Shown here: in pieces, positions 41,148 through 50,996 of the stretch
How the letters are laid out: each line of letters starts with the position of its first letter
How positions within the stretch are numbered: the first letter of the stretch is position 1
NCBI RefSeq assembly: GCF_000376425.1
Contig: NZ_AQWL01000004.1
Location: forward strand, 204,251 to 268,250
DNA from: Thiobacillus denitrificans DSM 12475
Lineage (GTDB): Bacteria; Pseudomonadota; Gammaproteobacteria; Burkholderiales; Thiobacillaceae
DNA: 64,000 nucleotides
Reading direction: 5' to 3'
The notes under the pieces: generated by a model
What the model was told of the DNA's origin: nothing
Databases searched by the model: none
What the model saw: the letters and a program-made list of their open reading frames with translations, nothing else
Position numbers and translations under genes: made by a program

Positions 41148-42221
41148 CTAGCGCCGTTCCACCCACCGGATGCCCATCAGCGCAATGGCCAGGAAGATCA
41201 GCAGCGGCAGGATCGACACCACGACCGCCGGCCAGTCGTTCAACAGGCCGAGGTGGCCGAACAGTCGGCTCAGCAGATGAAAGCCGAGACCGGCCAGAAT
41301 GCCGATGAAAATCTTGCTGCTGGTGCCGCCGGAACGCGGTCCCTGGATGGCAAACGGCATGGCGATCAGCATCATGATCGGGATGACCAGCGGGCTGAGA
41401 AACTTTGTCCACAGGGCGAGTTCGTAACGCGTGGCCTTCTGGCCGTTTTCCTTGAGATGCGCCACATAGCGCCACAGGGTGCGCGCCGACATTTTCTCCG
41501 GCGCGACCAGCAGCACGCTGAGGATGTCGGGCGTCAGCACTGACTGCCAGTCCTGGCGCGCGTTGCGGGTAGCGTGGATACCGTCGGCATCGAAACGCGT
41601 TTCCACCACCTGCTGCAGGCTCCAGGTCTGGTTGCCGCGCCAGCTGGCCTCGGCGGCGGCGCGGATCCAGTCAAGGCGGCCGCCGCCATCGAAGCCGTAA
41701 ATTTCGATGCCGCGCAGGGTATTGTCGGGCATCACTTCGCGCACATTGATGAACGCCGTGCCATCCTTGACCCACAGCCCGGAGCGGAACTGCTGCGCCA
41801 CCACCGAACGGGTGGCAGACAGCTTGTAGCGCTGCGCGGTCTGATCCGACCACGGGGTCACATATTCGCCGATCAGCAGCGCCAGCAGGGAGAGCATCGC
41901 GCCGATCACCGCGAAGTATCCCGCCACCCGCCAGTTGGACAGGCCCGACACGCGCATTACCGCGTATTCCGAATTGCCCACCAGGCGCGACAGCGCAAAC
42001 AGCGTTCCGATCAGCGCCGCTACCGGCAGGATTTCATACAGATGCCCGGGCATGCTGAGCACCACCACCACGGCCGCCTGCCCCAGGCCATAGTTGTTAC
42101 GGCCCAGGCTGCCGAGTTCCTCCATCACGTCGAAGAAGGCAAACAGCACCAGCAGCGCGAGCAGCAGGAATCCGGTTGCCACCAGCACCTGCTGCGCGAG
42201 GTAGCGCGCCAGCAGCCTCAT
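41148..42221 (-). CDS. lptG: LPS export ABC transporter permease LptG
   Basis: Inner-membrane permease of the LptB2FGC machine that extracts LPS and hands it to the Lpt bridge; 357 residues with six predicted TM segments, three at each end (LLARYLAQQVLVATGFLLLALLVLFAFF at the start; IFLAIALMGIRWVERR at the end), around a beta-jellyroll periplasmic domain. Its start overlaps lptF by 4 bp. Confidence 0.95.
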   Translation of the reverse strand: MRLLARYLAQQVLVATGFLLLALLVLFAFFDVMEELGSLGRNNYGLGQAAVVVVLSMPGHLYEILPVAALIGTLFALSRLVGNSEYAVMRVSGLSNWRVAGYFAVIGAMLSLLALLIGEYVTPWSDQTAQRYKLSATRSVVAQQFRSGLWVKDGTAFINVREVMPDNTLRGIEIYGFDGGGRLDWIRAAAEASWRGNQTWSLQQVVETRFDADGIHATRNARQDWQSVLTPDILSVLLVAPEKMSARTLWRYVAHLKENGQKATRYELALWTKFLSPLVIPIMMLIAMPFAIQGPRSGGTSSKIFIGILAGLGFHLLSRLFGHLGLLNDWPAVVVSILPLLIFLAIALMGIRWVERR

Positions 42222-43297
42222 GACCGTCTCCGGCGCGTACCATACTGGCGCGCACGCACGTAAAACAGGGCTGCCACGGCAAGCAGCATCAACAGATGCG
42301 GCGACAGCATTCCCAGCCACGGATTGAGTCTGTCCTGCGCCACCCAGGCCTGTGACAGCGACAGCAGGTTGTTGTAGACGAAATACAGCAGCAGCGCGAT
42401 CACCAGCCCGTAGGAGCGGCGCGCGCGCGTGTTGACGAAACTGAGGGGAATCGCCATCACGGCAAGAATCAGCGCGCTGAGCGGAACCCCCAGCCGCCAC
42501 AACAGCTCGGCGCGCGCCGATGGCGACGCATCGCCGATCAGCTCGCCCGGCGGCGCCTGGCGAATGCCGGTTTCCTTGCCACCGGCAGCCGCCGGGTCGA
42601 GCCGCATCCAGTAGCGTTCAAACTGCACGATGCGGTAATCGAGCTGGCCGGGGATGCCTTCGTAGCGGCGCCCATCCTTGAATACCAGGTAGCGCGAGCC
42701 GTCGGGCAGCTGGGTGTGGTTGCCTTCGCGCGCCACCACCAGGCCGAGCTGACCGTCGATGCGCGACTGCATGAACACGTTGCGCACGATACCGGTCAGT
42801 GGGTTGAGCGATTCGACGTAATAAACGCGCTGGCCAGCGCTGGATTCGGCAAACAGTCCGGGCGCAATCAGGGCACTTTCGCTGCGGCTACGCAAATCCT
42901 GGCGGTATTCGCTTTTCTTGGTCTGCGCCCACGGATTGAGCATCAGCGTCAGCAACAGGATCACCAGCGAAAACGGCACGGCGAACGTCAGCACCGGCCG
43001 CATCCATTGCGTGAGCGACAGCCCGGCATTGAGCCAGATGACCATTTCGCTGTCGCGCCACATGCGCGACAAGGGCAGCAACACGCCGGCGAACAGTGCG
43101 ATCGTCATCAATACCGGCAGAAAATACAGCAGCGAAAAGCCAAGAAAAGCAAATACCGCCTGGTTGGCAAGCTCGCCCCGCGCCACATCGCCGAGCAGGC
43201 GGATGAACAGGATCACCAGCGCAATCGCGATCAGCACCGTCAGCACGGCGCCGGTGGCAAGGCCCATTTCGCGGGTCAGTGCACGGCGATAGAGCAT
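42218..43297 (-). CDS. lptF: LPS export ABC transporter permease LptF
   Basis: Partner of LptG, 359 residues. It begins MLYRRALTREMGLATGAVLT (family YRRALTREM-like start), has TM1-3 in residues 15-120 (LFIRLLGDVARGELANQAVFAFLGF marks the loop), a periplasmic jellyroll, and TM4-6 at the C-terminus (TRARRSYGLVIALLLYFVYNNLLS). It is divergent from pepA, as usual in proteobacteria. Confidence 0.95.
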   Translation of the reverse strand: MLYRRALTREMGLATGAVLTVLIAIALVILFIRLLGDVARGELANQAVFAFLGFSLLYFLPVLMTIALFAGVLLPLSRMWRDSEMVIWLNAGLSLTQWMRPVLTFAVPFSLVILLLTLMLNPWAQTKKSEYRQDLRSRSESALIAPGLFAESSAGQRVYYVESLNPLTGIVRNVFMQSRIDGQLGLVVAREGNHTQLPDGSRYLVFKDGRRYEGIPGQLDYRIVQFERYWMRLDPAAAGGKETGIRQAPPGELIGDASPSARAELLWRLGVPLSALILAVMAIPLSFVNTRARRSYGLVIALLLYFVYNNLLSLSQAWVAQDRLNPWLGMLSPHLLMLLAVAALFYVRARQYGTRRRRS

Positions 43298-43335
43298 GCG
43301 GCTATCCGGGGGTCATTCGGGACACGAATATGCTT

Positions 43336-43365
43336 TTGACATTCCACTGCGGCTGCGCCAATAAT
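43336..43365 (+). promoter_or_regulatory. Probable sigma-70 promoter of pepA
   Basis: TTGACA at 43336-43341, an 18-bp spacer and AATAAT at 43360-43365, about 37 bp before the pepA ATG, in the 105-bp divergent gap between lptF and pepA. Predicted from the consensus only. Confidence 0.55.
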
Positions 43366-43402
43366 CGCCCGACCGGCAAATCGTATTTTTTTGAGCACAG
43401 AC

Positions 43403-44914
43403 ATGGAAAACAAGGAAATCGAACTCGAATTTAGCATAAAAAGCGGCGCACCCGAAAAGCAGCGCACCGCCTGCGTCGTCGTCGGCGTGTTCGAGAGCCG
43501 CAAGCTGTCGGCCCCGGCAATCGACATCGACCGCGCCAGCGACGGCTATCTGTCGGACATCCTGCGCGGCGGCGACATGGAAGGCAAGGCCGGCAGCACT
43601 CTGCTGTTGCACAAGGTACCCAACATTCTGGCCGACCGCATCCTGCTGGTCGGCCTCGGCAAGGAACGCGAGTTCCACGAAAAGGCCTACTGCGACGCCA
43701 TCGCCAGCGCGGTGAAGACCCTGCGCGACACCGGCTCGATGGAAGCCGCGATCACGCTGAGCGAGATCCCGGTCCGGAAACGCGACGTCACCTGGAATGT
43801 CGAGCAGGCTGTCATCAGCGCCCACGCAGCGTTGTACCGCTTCGACCATTTGAAGAGCAAGCCGAACGAGACACGCCGTCCGCTCAAGCGCGTGATCTTT
43901 GCCGTTTCGCGCCGCGGCGAGCTCAAGTATGGCGAGGTCGGACTGGCGCACGGACTGGCGATTGCCCGTGGCATCGGCCTGGCCAAGGACCTGGGCAATA
44001 CGCCGTCCAACATATGCACCCCCGAATACCTGGCCGGCCAGGCGCAAAAGCTGGCCAAGGCCTACGGCTTCCGTAGCGAGATTCTCGACTATGCCGCCTG
44101 CGACAAGCTCGGCATGGGTTCCTTCCTGTCGGTCGGCAAGGGCAGCGACAAGCCGCCGCGCTTCATCGTGCTGAAGCATGAAGGCGGCGCCAAGGGCGAA
44201 AAGCCGGTGGTGCTGGTCGGCAAGGCAGTCACCTTCGATGCCGGCGGCATCTCGCTCAAACCCCCGGCCGAAATGGACGAGATGAACTACGACATGAGCG
44301 GCGGCGGCGCGGTCATCGGCACCTTTCGCGCCATCGGCGAACTGGGCCTGCCGCTCAACGTCGTCGGCCTCATCCCCGCCTGCGAGAACATGCCGGATGC
44401 GAATGCCAACAAGCCGGGCGACATCGTCACCTCGATGTCCGGCCAGACCATCGAAATCCTCAACACCGACGCCGAAGGCCGTCTCATTCTGTGCGACGCA
44501 CTGACCTACGCCGAGCGCTTCGCGCCCGAGGCGGTGATCGACCTGGCGACCCTGACCGGCGCCTGCGTGATCGCGCTCGGCGCCCACCCCAGCGCGCTCT
44601 ACAGCAACCACGACCCGCTGGCGCGCGAAATCGAGCACGCCGCCGACCATGCCTGGGACCGCGTCTGGCGCATGCCGCTGTGGGACGACTACCAGGAGCA
44701 GCTGAAGAGCAGCCTCGCCGACATGGCCAACATCGGCGGCCGTCCGGCCGGCTCGATCACCGCGGCCTGCTTCCTGTCGCGCTTCGCCAAAAAATACCAC
44801 TGGGCGCACCTCGACATCGCCGGTACCGCCTACCAGGGCGGCCGCGAAAAGGGATCGACCGGCCGCCCGGTGTCGCTGCTGGTGCACTTCCTCCTGAACC
44901 GCGCCCAGAAATAA
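43403..44914 (+). CDS. pepA: Leucyl aminopeptidase PepA
   Basis: Di-metal M17 aminopeptidase (also a DNA-binding factor in E. coli), 503 residues. The metal/catalytic region is complete: GKAVTFDAGGISLKP (Lys, Asp), NYDMSGGGAV, and NTDAEGRLILCDALTYAE, the M17 signature. ATG 43403 is preferred to TTG 43391, with only a weak GAG ribosome site. It is followed 10 bp later by holC, the conserved pepA-holC-valS order. Confidence 0.95.
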   Translation: MENKEIELEFSIKSGAPEKQRTACVVVGVFESRKLSAPAIDIDRASDGYLSDILRGGDMEGKAGSTLLLHKVPNILADRILLVGLGKEREFHEKAYCDAIASAVKTLRDTGSMEAAITLSEIPVRKRDVTWNVEQAVISAHAALYRFDHLKSKPNETRRPLKRVIFAVSRRGELKYGEVGLAHGLAIARGIGLAKDLGNTPSNICTPEYLAGQAQKLAKAYGFRSEILDYAACDKLGMGSFLSVGKGSDKPPRFIVLKHEGGAKGEKPVVLVGKAVTFDAGGISLKPPAEMDEMNYDMSGGGAVIGTFRAIGELGLPLNVVGLIPACENMPDANANKPGDIVTSMSGQTIEILNTDAEGRLILCDALTYAERFAPEAVIDLATLTGACVIALGAHPSALYSNHDPLAREIEHAADHAWDRVWRMPLWDDYQEQLKSSLADMANIGGRPAGSITAACFLSRFAKKYHWAHLDIAGTAYQGGREKGSTGRPVSLLVHFLLNRAQK

Positions 44915-44924
44915 TCCGCCGGCA

Positions 44925-45353
44925 GTGACCGAAATCACCTTCTACACCTTTGCCGACAACCCGCTCGACGTCGCCCGCCGCGTCGCCGCCAAGGCACACG
45001 GCCAGGGCAAGCAGGTGATGATCTACGCGCCCGACCCGGCGACTGCCGACGCCATCGACCGTCTACTGTGGACCACGCCCGCGCTGAGCTTCGTGCCGCA
45101 CTGCCGCGATGGCGACCCGCTGGCAAGCGAGACACCTGTGTTGATCGGCACCGATGCCAACGCCCTGCACCAGGCAGACGTGATGATCAACCTGCACCGC
45201 GAACAGCCGCCCGCCTTTGCCCGCTTCGAACGCCTGGTCGAAATCATCGGCCAGGACGAAGCCGGGCGCGAGCAGGGGCGCGCGCGCTACCGTTTTTACC
45301 AGTCCCGCGGCTACGCCCTGCAAACGCACGACCTGCGCCAGCACAGCGGATAA
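44925..45353 (+). CDS. holC: DNA polymerase III chi subunit
   Basis: Links the clamp loader to SSB at the replication fork; 142 residues. It starts with GTG (MTEITFYTFADNPLDVARRVAAKA), with the family pattern TPALSFVPH and VLIGTDANALHQADVMINLHRE and a C-terminal region ending RYRFYQSRGYALQTHDL. It is between pepA (10 bp) and an unknown gene (13 bp). Confidence 0.92.
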   Translation: MTEITFYTFADNPLDVARRVAAKAHGQGKQVMIYAPDPATADAIDRLLWTTPALSFVPHCRDGDPLASETPVLIGTDANALHQADVMINLHREQPPAFARFERLVEIIGQDEAGREQGRARYRFYQSRGYALQTHDLRQHSG

Positions 45354-45366
45354 ATACGAGGCCGAC

Positions 45367-45852
45367 ATGAGCGACAGCCCCCCGCCAGGACAATCGGACA
45401 CATTGAGCAAAATGGACGCGCTGCTGAAAAAGCATCGCGGCGGCATCGAGGACGGTCGCGATGCGCCGTCCGGGCAGGCGTCATCCGCACAGCCAGCACC
45501 GCCCGGCGCCTGGCTGCCGGTGCTGACCCAGGTGATCGAGCGCGGCACGCCGCCCGCGGTAACCGCCGCACCCCCGCCCCCTGCCGCGGCTTCCCCCACG
45601 GCGTCTCCATCGCTCCCGCCACCGCCCGAAACCTCCGCGCCCGCCGTCAACGACACCCTGACCGAGCAGCTGATGAACGAACTGGCACCCCGCCTGTCCG
45701 AAGTCATGGAAAAGCAGGTCGCCGCCGAACTGCGCAAAAACCTCGACGAAACCGTGGCCAGCCTGCTCAATCAGCTCGACGTCAACGTGCGCGAGATCGT
45801 GCGCGATGCCGTCGCCGAGAAACTCAAGCAGCCGCGCGATCCCGCTGCCTGA
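45367..45852 (+). CDS. Unknown protein with proline-rich centre and helical C-terminus
   Basis: A 161-residue protein. The charged N-terminus includes SKMDALLKKHRGGIEDG. A long Pro/Ala/Ser low-complexity stretch occupies about residues 38-95, followed by an amphipathic helical end (LTEQLMNELAPRLSEVMEKQ; LDETVASLLNQLDVNVREIV), probably a coiled coil. No signal peptide or TM. Small genes of this shape between holC and valS occur in betaproteobacteria; function unknown. Confidence 0.65.
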   Translation: MSDSPPPGQSDTLSKMDALLKKHRGGIEDGRDAPSGQASSAQPAPPGAWLPVLTQVIERGTPPAVTAAPPPPAAASPTASPSLPPPPETSAPAVNDTLTEQLMNELAPRLSEVMEKQVAAELRKNLDETVASLLNQLDVNVREIVRDAVAEKLKQPRDPAA

Positions 45853-45885
45853 CGCGACATCGGCACAGCGCGCGTTTCCAGCTGC

Positions 45886-45943
45886 TTTTTTGGGACATAT
45901 CCCTGGCTTTTTTGGGACGTGTCCCAGGTATTTTTGGGATAAT
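45886..45943. repeat. Three-fold 22-bp repeat with GGGAC palindromes before valS
   Basis: TTTTTTGGGA recurs at 45886-45895 and 45908-45917, and as ATTTTTGGGA at 45930-45939, a strict 22-bp spacing (about two helical turns). The first two copies continue into palindromic GGGACATATCCC and GGGACGTGTCCC; the third continues GGGATAATGG, which resembles a -10 box. The array ends about 20 bp before the valS ATG. Confidence 0.8.
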
Positions 45944-45963
45944 GGCGGTTTTGCGCGCACGCC

Positions 45964-48795
45964 ATGGAACTCGCCAAATCCTTCGAACCGGCTGACATCG
46001 AGAAACGCTGGTACGCCCAGTGGGAAAGCGCCGGTTATTTCAAGGCAGGCGCATACGACCCCACACGCGCTTCTACCCTGAAGGGCACAAGAGCACGTAG
46101 TGGATCGGAGTCCCCTTGTGAGGACACGCCCCCCGCCTACTGCATCATGCTGCCGCCGCCCAACGTCACCGGCACGCTGCACATGGGACACGCTTTCCAG
46201 CACACCCTGATGGACGCGCTGACCCGCTATCACCGCATGGCGGGTGACGATACGCTGTGGCAGCCGGGCACCGACCACGCCGGCATCGCGACGCAGATCG
46301 TGGTGGAACGCCAGCTCGACGCGCAGGGCGTTTCGCGCCACGATCTCGGCCGCGAAAAATTCCTCGAAAAAGTCTGGGAATGGAAGGAGCACTCCGGCTC
46401 CACCATCACCCGCCAGATGCGCCGGCTCGGCACCAGCCCCGACTGGAGCCGCGAGCGCTTCACCATGGACGCCGGCCTGTCGAAAGCCGTCACCGAGGTG
46501 TTCGTGCGGCTCTATCGCGAGGGCCTCATCTACCGCGGCAAGCGACTGGTGAACTGGGACCCCGTGCTGCAGACCGCGGTATCCGACCTCGAGGTCGTTC
46601 CCACCGAGGAGGACGGCTTCATGTGGGAGATCAGCTACCCGCTGGAGGATGGCTCAGGCTTTCTCACCGTCGCCACCACCCGCCCGGAAACGCTGCTCGG
46701 CGACAGCGCCGTCGCGGTCCATCCGGCAGACGAACGCTACGCGCACCTGATCGGCAAGCAGGTGCGCCTGCCGATCGCCGAGCGCAGCATCCCCATCATC
46801 GCCGACGATTACGTCGACCGCGAGTTTGGCACCGGCGTGGTCAAGATCACCCCGGCGCACGACTTCAACGACTGGCAGGTAGGCCAGCGCCACAAGCTGG
46901 TGGCGATCAGCGTGCTGACGCTCGACGCGAAAATGAACGAGCTGTGCCCGACCGAATACCAGGGCCTGGACCGTTACGACGCGCGCCAGAAGCTGCTCGA
47001 CGAACTGCAGGCCAAGGGCCTGCTGGTCTCGGCCAGGCCGCACAAGCTGACGATCCCGCGTGGCGACCGCACCCACGCAGTGATCGAGCCGATGCTCACC
47101 GACCAGTGGTTCATGAGCATGGAAGGCCTGGCGAAACAGGGGCTCGCCGCGGTCGATTCCGGCGAGCTGAAATTCGTGCCGGAGAACTGGACCACCACCT
47201 ATCGCCAGTGGCTGGAAAACATCCAGGATTGGTGCGTGTCGCGCCAGCTGTGGTGGGGCCATCGCATCCCCGCCTGGTACGACGCCGACGGCAATTTCTA
47301 CGTCGCGTACAGCGAGGAAGAAGCCAGGAAGCAGGCCGGCGGCCGCGAACTGACGCAGGACAACGACGTGCTCGACACCTGGTTCTCGTCCGCGCTGTGG
47401 CCGTTCTCAACGCTCGGCTGGCCGGAACAGACGCCGGAACTCGAACGCTACCTTCCGACCTCGGTACTCGTCACCGGCTTCGACATCATCTTCTTCTGGG
47501 TCGCTCGCATGGTGATGATGTCGCTCCATTTCACCGGTAAGCTGCCGTTCCGCGAGGTCTACGTCACCGGCCTGGTGCGCGACTCCGAAGGCCAGAAGAT
47601 GAGCAAGTCGAAGGGCAACGTGCTCGACCCGATTGATCTGATTGATGGCATTGCCGTGGACGACCTGGTCGCCAAGCGCACCCAGGGCCTGATGAACCCG
47701 AAGCAGGCCGCCGGCATCGAGAAGCGCACCCGCCGCGAATTCCCCGACGGCATCGCCGCCTACGGCACCGATGCGCTGCGTTTCACCTTCGCCAGCCTCG
47801 CCACGCACGGCCGCGACATCAAATTTGATCTTCAACGCGCCGAAGGCTACCGCAATTTCTGCAACAAGCTGTGGAATGCCACCCGCTTCGCGCTGATGAA
47901 CCTGGAAGGCCACGATTGCGGCCTCGACGCCGGCGCGGCGTTCGACTATTCGGACGCCGACCGCTGGATCGCCTCTCGCCTGCAGCAGGCCGTCGCCGAG
48001 GTGCACGAGGCCTTCGCCGCCTACCGTTTCGACCAAGCCGCGCGCGCGGTCTACGAATTCGTGTGGGACGAGTACTGCGACTGGTACCTGGAACTCGCCA
48101 AGGTGCAGCTCAACGGCGGCACGCCGGAACAGCAGCGCGCCACCCGTCGTACCCTGGCCACGGTGCTGGAAGCCACGCTGCGCCTCGCCCACCCCATCAT
48201 TCCTTTCATCACCGAGGAGCTGTGGCAGAAAGTTGCTCCACTCGCCGACGCCGCTCATAAGGCATCGCCCTCCGGCAATGGCGACGACAGCATCATGCTC
48301 GCCGCCTATCCGCAGGTGAATGAAGCGCAGCGCCATCCCGACAGCGTCGTCCGCATCCAGTTGCTGAAGGAACTGGTCAACGCCTGCCGCACCCTGCGCG
48401 GCGAAATGAACCTGTCGCCCGCGCAGCGCGTGCCGCTGGTAATCGAGGGCGATGCCGCCGTCATCGGCTCGCTGGCGCCCTACATCGCCGCGCTCGGCAA
48501 GCTCTCCGACGTCAGCGCCGTCGCTGCGCTTGCAGACGCCGACGCCCCGGTTGCCCTGGTCGGCGAGATGCGGATGATGCTGGTGGTGGAAATCGACAAG
48601 GACGCCGAACGCGCACGCCTGGCCAAGGAAATCGCCCGCATCCAGGGCGAGATCAAGAAGGCCGAAGCCAAGCTCGCCAACGCCAGCTTCGTCGACAAGG
48701 CCCCCCCCGCCGTCGTCGAGCAGGAAAGGGGCCGGCTGACCGATTTTGCTGCCATGCTGCAGAAGCTGCAGGCCCAGCACGCGCGGCTGGACTGA
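45964..48795 (+). CDS. valS: Valyl-tRNA synthetase
   Basis: Class I synthetase of 943 residues. HIGH motif as HMGH at residues 73-76 ([17 protein letters not shown]), the editing domain around residues 190-350 ([20 protein letters not shown]), KMSKS near 545-549 ([15 protein letters not shown]), the anticodon domain and the C-terminal coiled-coil arm ([20 protein letters not shown]). Residues about 37-55 ([18 protein letters not shown]) form an in-frame insertion absent from the family pattern ([15 protein letters not shown]). ATG 45964 begins [20 protein letters not shown] as expected. A repeat array lies in the leader. Confidence 0.96.
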   Translation: MELAKSFEPADIEKRWYAQWESAGYFKAGAYDPTRASTLKGTRARSGSESPCEDTPPAYCIMLPPPNVTGTLHMGHAFQHTLMDALTRYHRMAGDDTLWQPGTDHAGIATQIVVERQLDAQGVSRHDLGREKFLEKVWEWKEHSGSTITRQMRRLGTSPDWSRERFTMDAGLSKAVTEVFVRLYREGLIYRGKRLVNWDPVLQTAVSDLEVVPTEEDGFMWEISYPLEDGSGFLTVATTRPETLLGDSAVAVHPADERYAHLIGKQVRLPIAERSIPIIADDYVDREFGTGVVKITPAHDFNDWQVGQRHKLVAISVLTLDAKMNELCPTEYQGLDRYDARQKLLDELQAKGLLVSARPHKLTIPRGDRTHAVIEPMLTDQWFMSMEGLAKQGLAAVDSGELKFVPENWTTTYRQWLENIQDWCVSRQLWWGHRIPAWYDADGNFYVAYSEEEARKQAGGRELTQDNDVLDTWFSSALWPFSTLGWPEQTPELERYLPTSVLVTGFDIIFFWVARMVMMSLHFTGKLPFREVYVTGLVRDSEGQKMSKSKGNVLDPIDLIDGIAVDDLVAKRTQGLMNPKQAAGIEKRTRREFPDGIAAYGTDALRFTFASLATHGRDIKFDLQRAEGYRNFCNKLWNATRFALMNLEGHDCGLDAGAAFDYSDADRWIASRLQQAVAEVHEAFAAYRFDQAARAVYEFVWDEYCDWYLELAKVQLNGGTPEQQRATRRTLATVLEATLRLAHPIIPFITEELWQKVAPLADAAHKASPSGNGDDSIMLAAYPQVNEAQRHPDSVVRIQLLKELVNACRTLRGEMNLSPAQRVPLVIEGDAAVIGSLAPYIAALGKLSDVSAVAALADADAPVALVGEMRMMLVVEIDKDAERARLAKEIARIQGEIKKAEAKLANASFVDKAPPAVVEQERGRLTDFAAMLQKLQAQHARLD

Positions 48796-48869
48796 TTGTT
48801 ACCCTATGACAGCAATAAGCGCGGATTCGTCGGCGCTTGTCGCTGTTTCGATTCGTTCACTCGGACCAT

Positions 48870-48898
48870 AAAAAAGCCGGGATCGTAACCCCGGCTTT
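48870..48898 (-). terminator. Intrinsic terminator of the FadL-like gene
   Basis: AAAGCCGGG (48873-48881) pairs with CCCGGCTTT (48890-48898) around an 8-nt loop. On the minus strand the stem is followed by a T run (GGCTTTTTTAT), placed 22 bp after the FadL-like stop. It may also stop valS transcripts from the other side. Confidence 0.8.
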
Positions 48899-48919
48899 GA
48901 TCAGCCAACCCACTGCTGA

Positions 48920-50200
48920 TTACATTTTCCAGCTGTACTGGATACCCAGCGAGTTCTGGTACATCTCGATTTTCTCCGTCCCTGCGGGGGGGTTCATCAT
49001 AAATGCAGGAAGAATCGAGGTTCCGCTCACATCATGCTTGAAGGCATGCATATAGCTCATGGTCAGTTCATTACCCGATGCCAGCGTATAGGTGAAGCCA
49101 AGGGTTGCATGATCCTTGACCACGCCCGGCGCCAGAATGTTGAAGGTCACATCACGCGCCTGAATCGGATTGTCGCCGTGGTTGTAGCCCGCACGCAGGG
49201 TCAACTGCTGGCTGTATTTATATTCGACACCCAACTTCCACACATCGATATCGTCCCAACCAAAACCAGGACCGTTGTCAGCGCCAAGGGGTGCCGGAAT
49301 AAAAGCATTGGTGCTGGGGTTGTTGATCGAGTTCACGTCGGAATAGCTAATGCGCTGATAATCCAGCGCCAGCTTGACTGCGGGGGTCGCTTGCCATGCC
49401 ACGCCGAGATTATAGTTCTCCGGAATGTCGAAGCCCCCCTGTTCAGCAAACAGGCCCTTGTACTTGGAAAACTCGTCGAATTTCATCTTCGATGCGTAAG
49501 CCGCACCGATGGTTACTGTCGGAGAAATTTTGCCCATGTAGCCGATCCGCACGCCATAACCAAACGAGTCGTCAGTACCACGGTTGGTAAGATTTGCAGG
49601 ATCAGAAGAAGCCCCACTAAAAGCCTGAAGGCCATCTGCCTTGAAACGCTGATAGCCGATCAGTGGAGAAATACCCAGAGAATGGTTGGGCGCAATTTTA
49701 TATGCAGCAGTCGGCGCAACAATCAGTTGCACCAAGTTAACACCCAGTTTACCGTCGCCACACAGTAGATTAGCTGCGGTTGCACCGCAGTTGCCTGCGG
49801 CAATCTGACCACCCGGGTAATTCGTGTTCATCCCACCATTGCCATACACCGTCACGCCCAGCGCCAGATTGCTGTTCATCTGACGGGTATAGCCGAACTC
49901 CGGAATCAGGAAATACTTGGAATCGCTATCGACCGAGCCATCAAAAGGGCCCAGTCCAGTACGGCTGGCTTCACGTCGCGGGCTGAACAGATCCGCGCCC
50001 AGGTCAAGGCGGTTGCCGGCAAACGCCATCGAGGCGGGGTTGTTGGCGCCGCCAAAGGCATCATCCGAGCTGGCAGTGGCCGCACCAGCCATCCCCTTGG
50101 CTTTCATGCCGTAGCCGTGCGAAAAATAGCCGTTGGTAGCGTAGGCACTGCCGGCCAGACCCGCCAGTGCCATGAATGCGAATACGCGCGTGAACTTCAT
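48920..50200 (-). CDS. FadL/TodX-family outer-membrane channel
   Basis: A 426-residue beta-barrel with signal peptide (MKFTRVFAFMALAGLAGSAYA) and the FadL N-terminal hatch beginning TNGYFSHGYGMKAKGMAGAA, then GGANNPASMAFAGNRLDLGADL. The C-terminus ends in aromatic-rich strands (NSLGIQYSWKM). The family imports hydrophobic compounds; its position beside DsrE2-TusA-rhodanese and soeABC suggests uptake of a sulfur substrate, as proposed for FadL homologues in sulfur oxidisers, but this is inference. It has its own terminator downstream; codon use is somewhat less GC-rich than neighbours. Confidence 0.88.
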   Translation of the reverse strand: MKFTRVFAFMALAGLAGSAYATNGYFSHGYGMKAKGMAGAATASSDDAFGGANNPASMAFAGNRLDLGADLFSPRREASRTGLGPFDGSVDSDSKYFLIPEFGYTRQMNSNLALGVTVYGNGGMNTNYPGGQIAAGNCGATAANLLCGDGKLGVNLVQLIVAPTAAYKIAPNHSLGISPLIGYQRFKADGLQAFSGASSDPANLTNRGTDDSFGYGVRIGYMGKISPTVTIGAAYASKMKFDEFSKYKGLFAEQGGFDIPENYNLGVAWQATPAVKLALDYQRISYSDVNSINNPSTNAFIPAPLGADNGPGFGWDDIDVWKLGVEYKYSQQLTLRAGYNHGDNPIQARDVTFNILAPGVVKDHATLGFTYTLASGNELTMSYMHAFKHDVSGTSILPAFMMNPPAGTEKIEMYQNSLGIQYSWKM

Positions 50201-50343
50201 TGGTATCTCCTCTTGTTGGTAAAATTACGACAGACAGTTTTTTTTGATGACCTGAGCGAAGGCTACGCCCGAGCTAGCGCTTAGACAAGCGGAGCTCTTC
50301 ATCCCCCCGGATAAACAAAGCATGGTGTGGTACAAAAGACACA

Positions 50344-50375
50344 AAAAAAGAGCCGAATCGCTTCGGCTCTTTTTT
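50344..50375 (-). terminator. Intrinsic terminator of the rhodanese-tusA-dsrE2 cluster
   Basis: A perfect 14-bp stem, AAAAAAGAGCCGAA (50344-50357) with TTCGGCTCTTTTTT (50362-50375), loop TCGC, with T runs on both strands. It is positioned 20 bp after the dsrE2 stop on the minus strand. Confidence 0.88.
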
Positions 50376-50394
50376 CATCAAACGGCAATCTGTT

Positions 50395-50904
50395 CTAGAT
50401 GAACAGGCAGATATCGGTCTCGCCGGCGAACTCGAAAAAGGTGGCGGCGCCGCCGTACTCGAGACCGTCGATGAAGTCGGAATGCTCGAAGCCGAACAGT
50501 TCGACCGTCATCTGGCAGGCGATGAACTTGACCTCGGCTTCCTGGCACAATTCGCGCAGGTCGGGAATGGTCGCCACGCCGTTGTTGGCGATGGTCTGTT
50601 TCATCAGGGCCGTCGCCACGTTTTCATAGCCCGGGATGATGGCCTGGATGGCGTTGGGCATGTTCCAGTTGATGTTCTTGAACCACTTGGGGCCGAATGG
50701 CATTTTCATCGGCATGCCGGGGTTACCCAGCGGGCTCACTTTGAGGACAGACAGGTCCTTGCGGACGAGCTGGAGACCGTAGAAAGTGAAGAAAATCTGG
50801 GTTTCATAACCCAGCGCCGCCGCCGTCGAAGCCAGGATGAACGGGGGGTAAGCCCAGTCCAGCGTGCCTTTGGTGGCGATAATGGCCATTTTTTTGGTAT
50901 CCAT
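50395..50904 (-). CDS. dsrE2: DsrE-family sulfur-trafficking protein (DsrE2-type)
   Basis: A 169-residue DsrE/F/H-like protein: MDTKKMAIIATKGTLDWAYP then PPFILASTAAALGYETQIFF, with conserved cysteines C120 and C130 (LCQEAEVKFIACQMTVELFG). DsrE2 proteins accompany rhodanese and TusA in sulfur oxidisers and are thought to take part in persulfide transfer in the cytoplasm. TTG 50910 lies closer to the AGGAG site, but ATG 50904 is preferred. Gene order rhodanese-tusA-dsrE2 matches that known from Allochromatium vinosum. Confidence 0.85.
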   Translation of the reverse strand: MDTKKMAIIATKGTLDWAYPPFILASTAAALGYETQIFFTFYGLQLVRKDLSVLKVSPLGNPGMPMKMPFGPKWFKNINWNMPNAIQAIIPGYENVATALMKQTIANNGVATIPDLRELCQEAEVKFIACQMTVELFGFEHSDFIDGLEYGGAATFFEFAGETDICLFI

Positions 50905-50996
50905 GCTCAAGTCTCTCCTCTGCCGGTTGAAAAACAGCGCCGTAGATTCCTGGCTGTGTGCTCCCGGAACGGACGGCGCTGGTTTGGTTTTTGTAT

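Noticed and set aside
45886-45943. Valine leader repeats as a CRISPR fragment
   Set aside because: Units are only about 10 bp conserved with a 22-bp period, there are no unique spacers and no cas genes.
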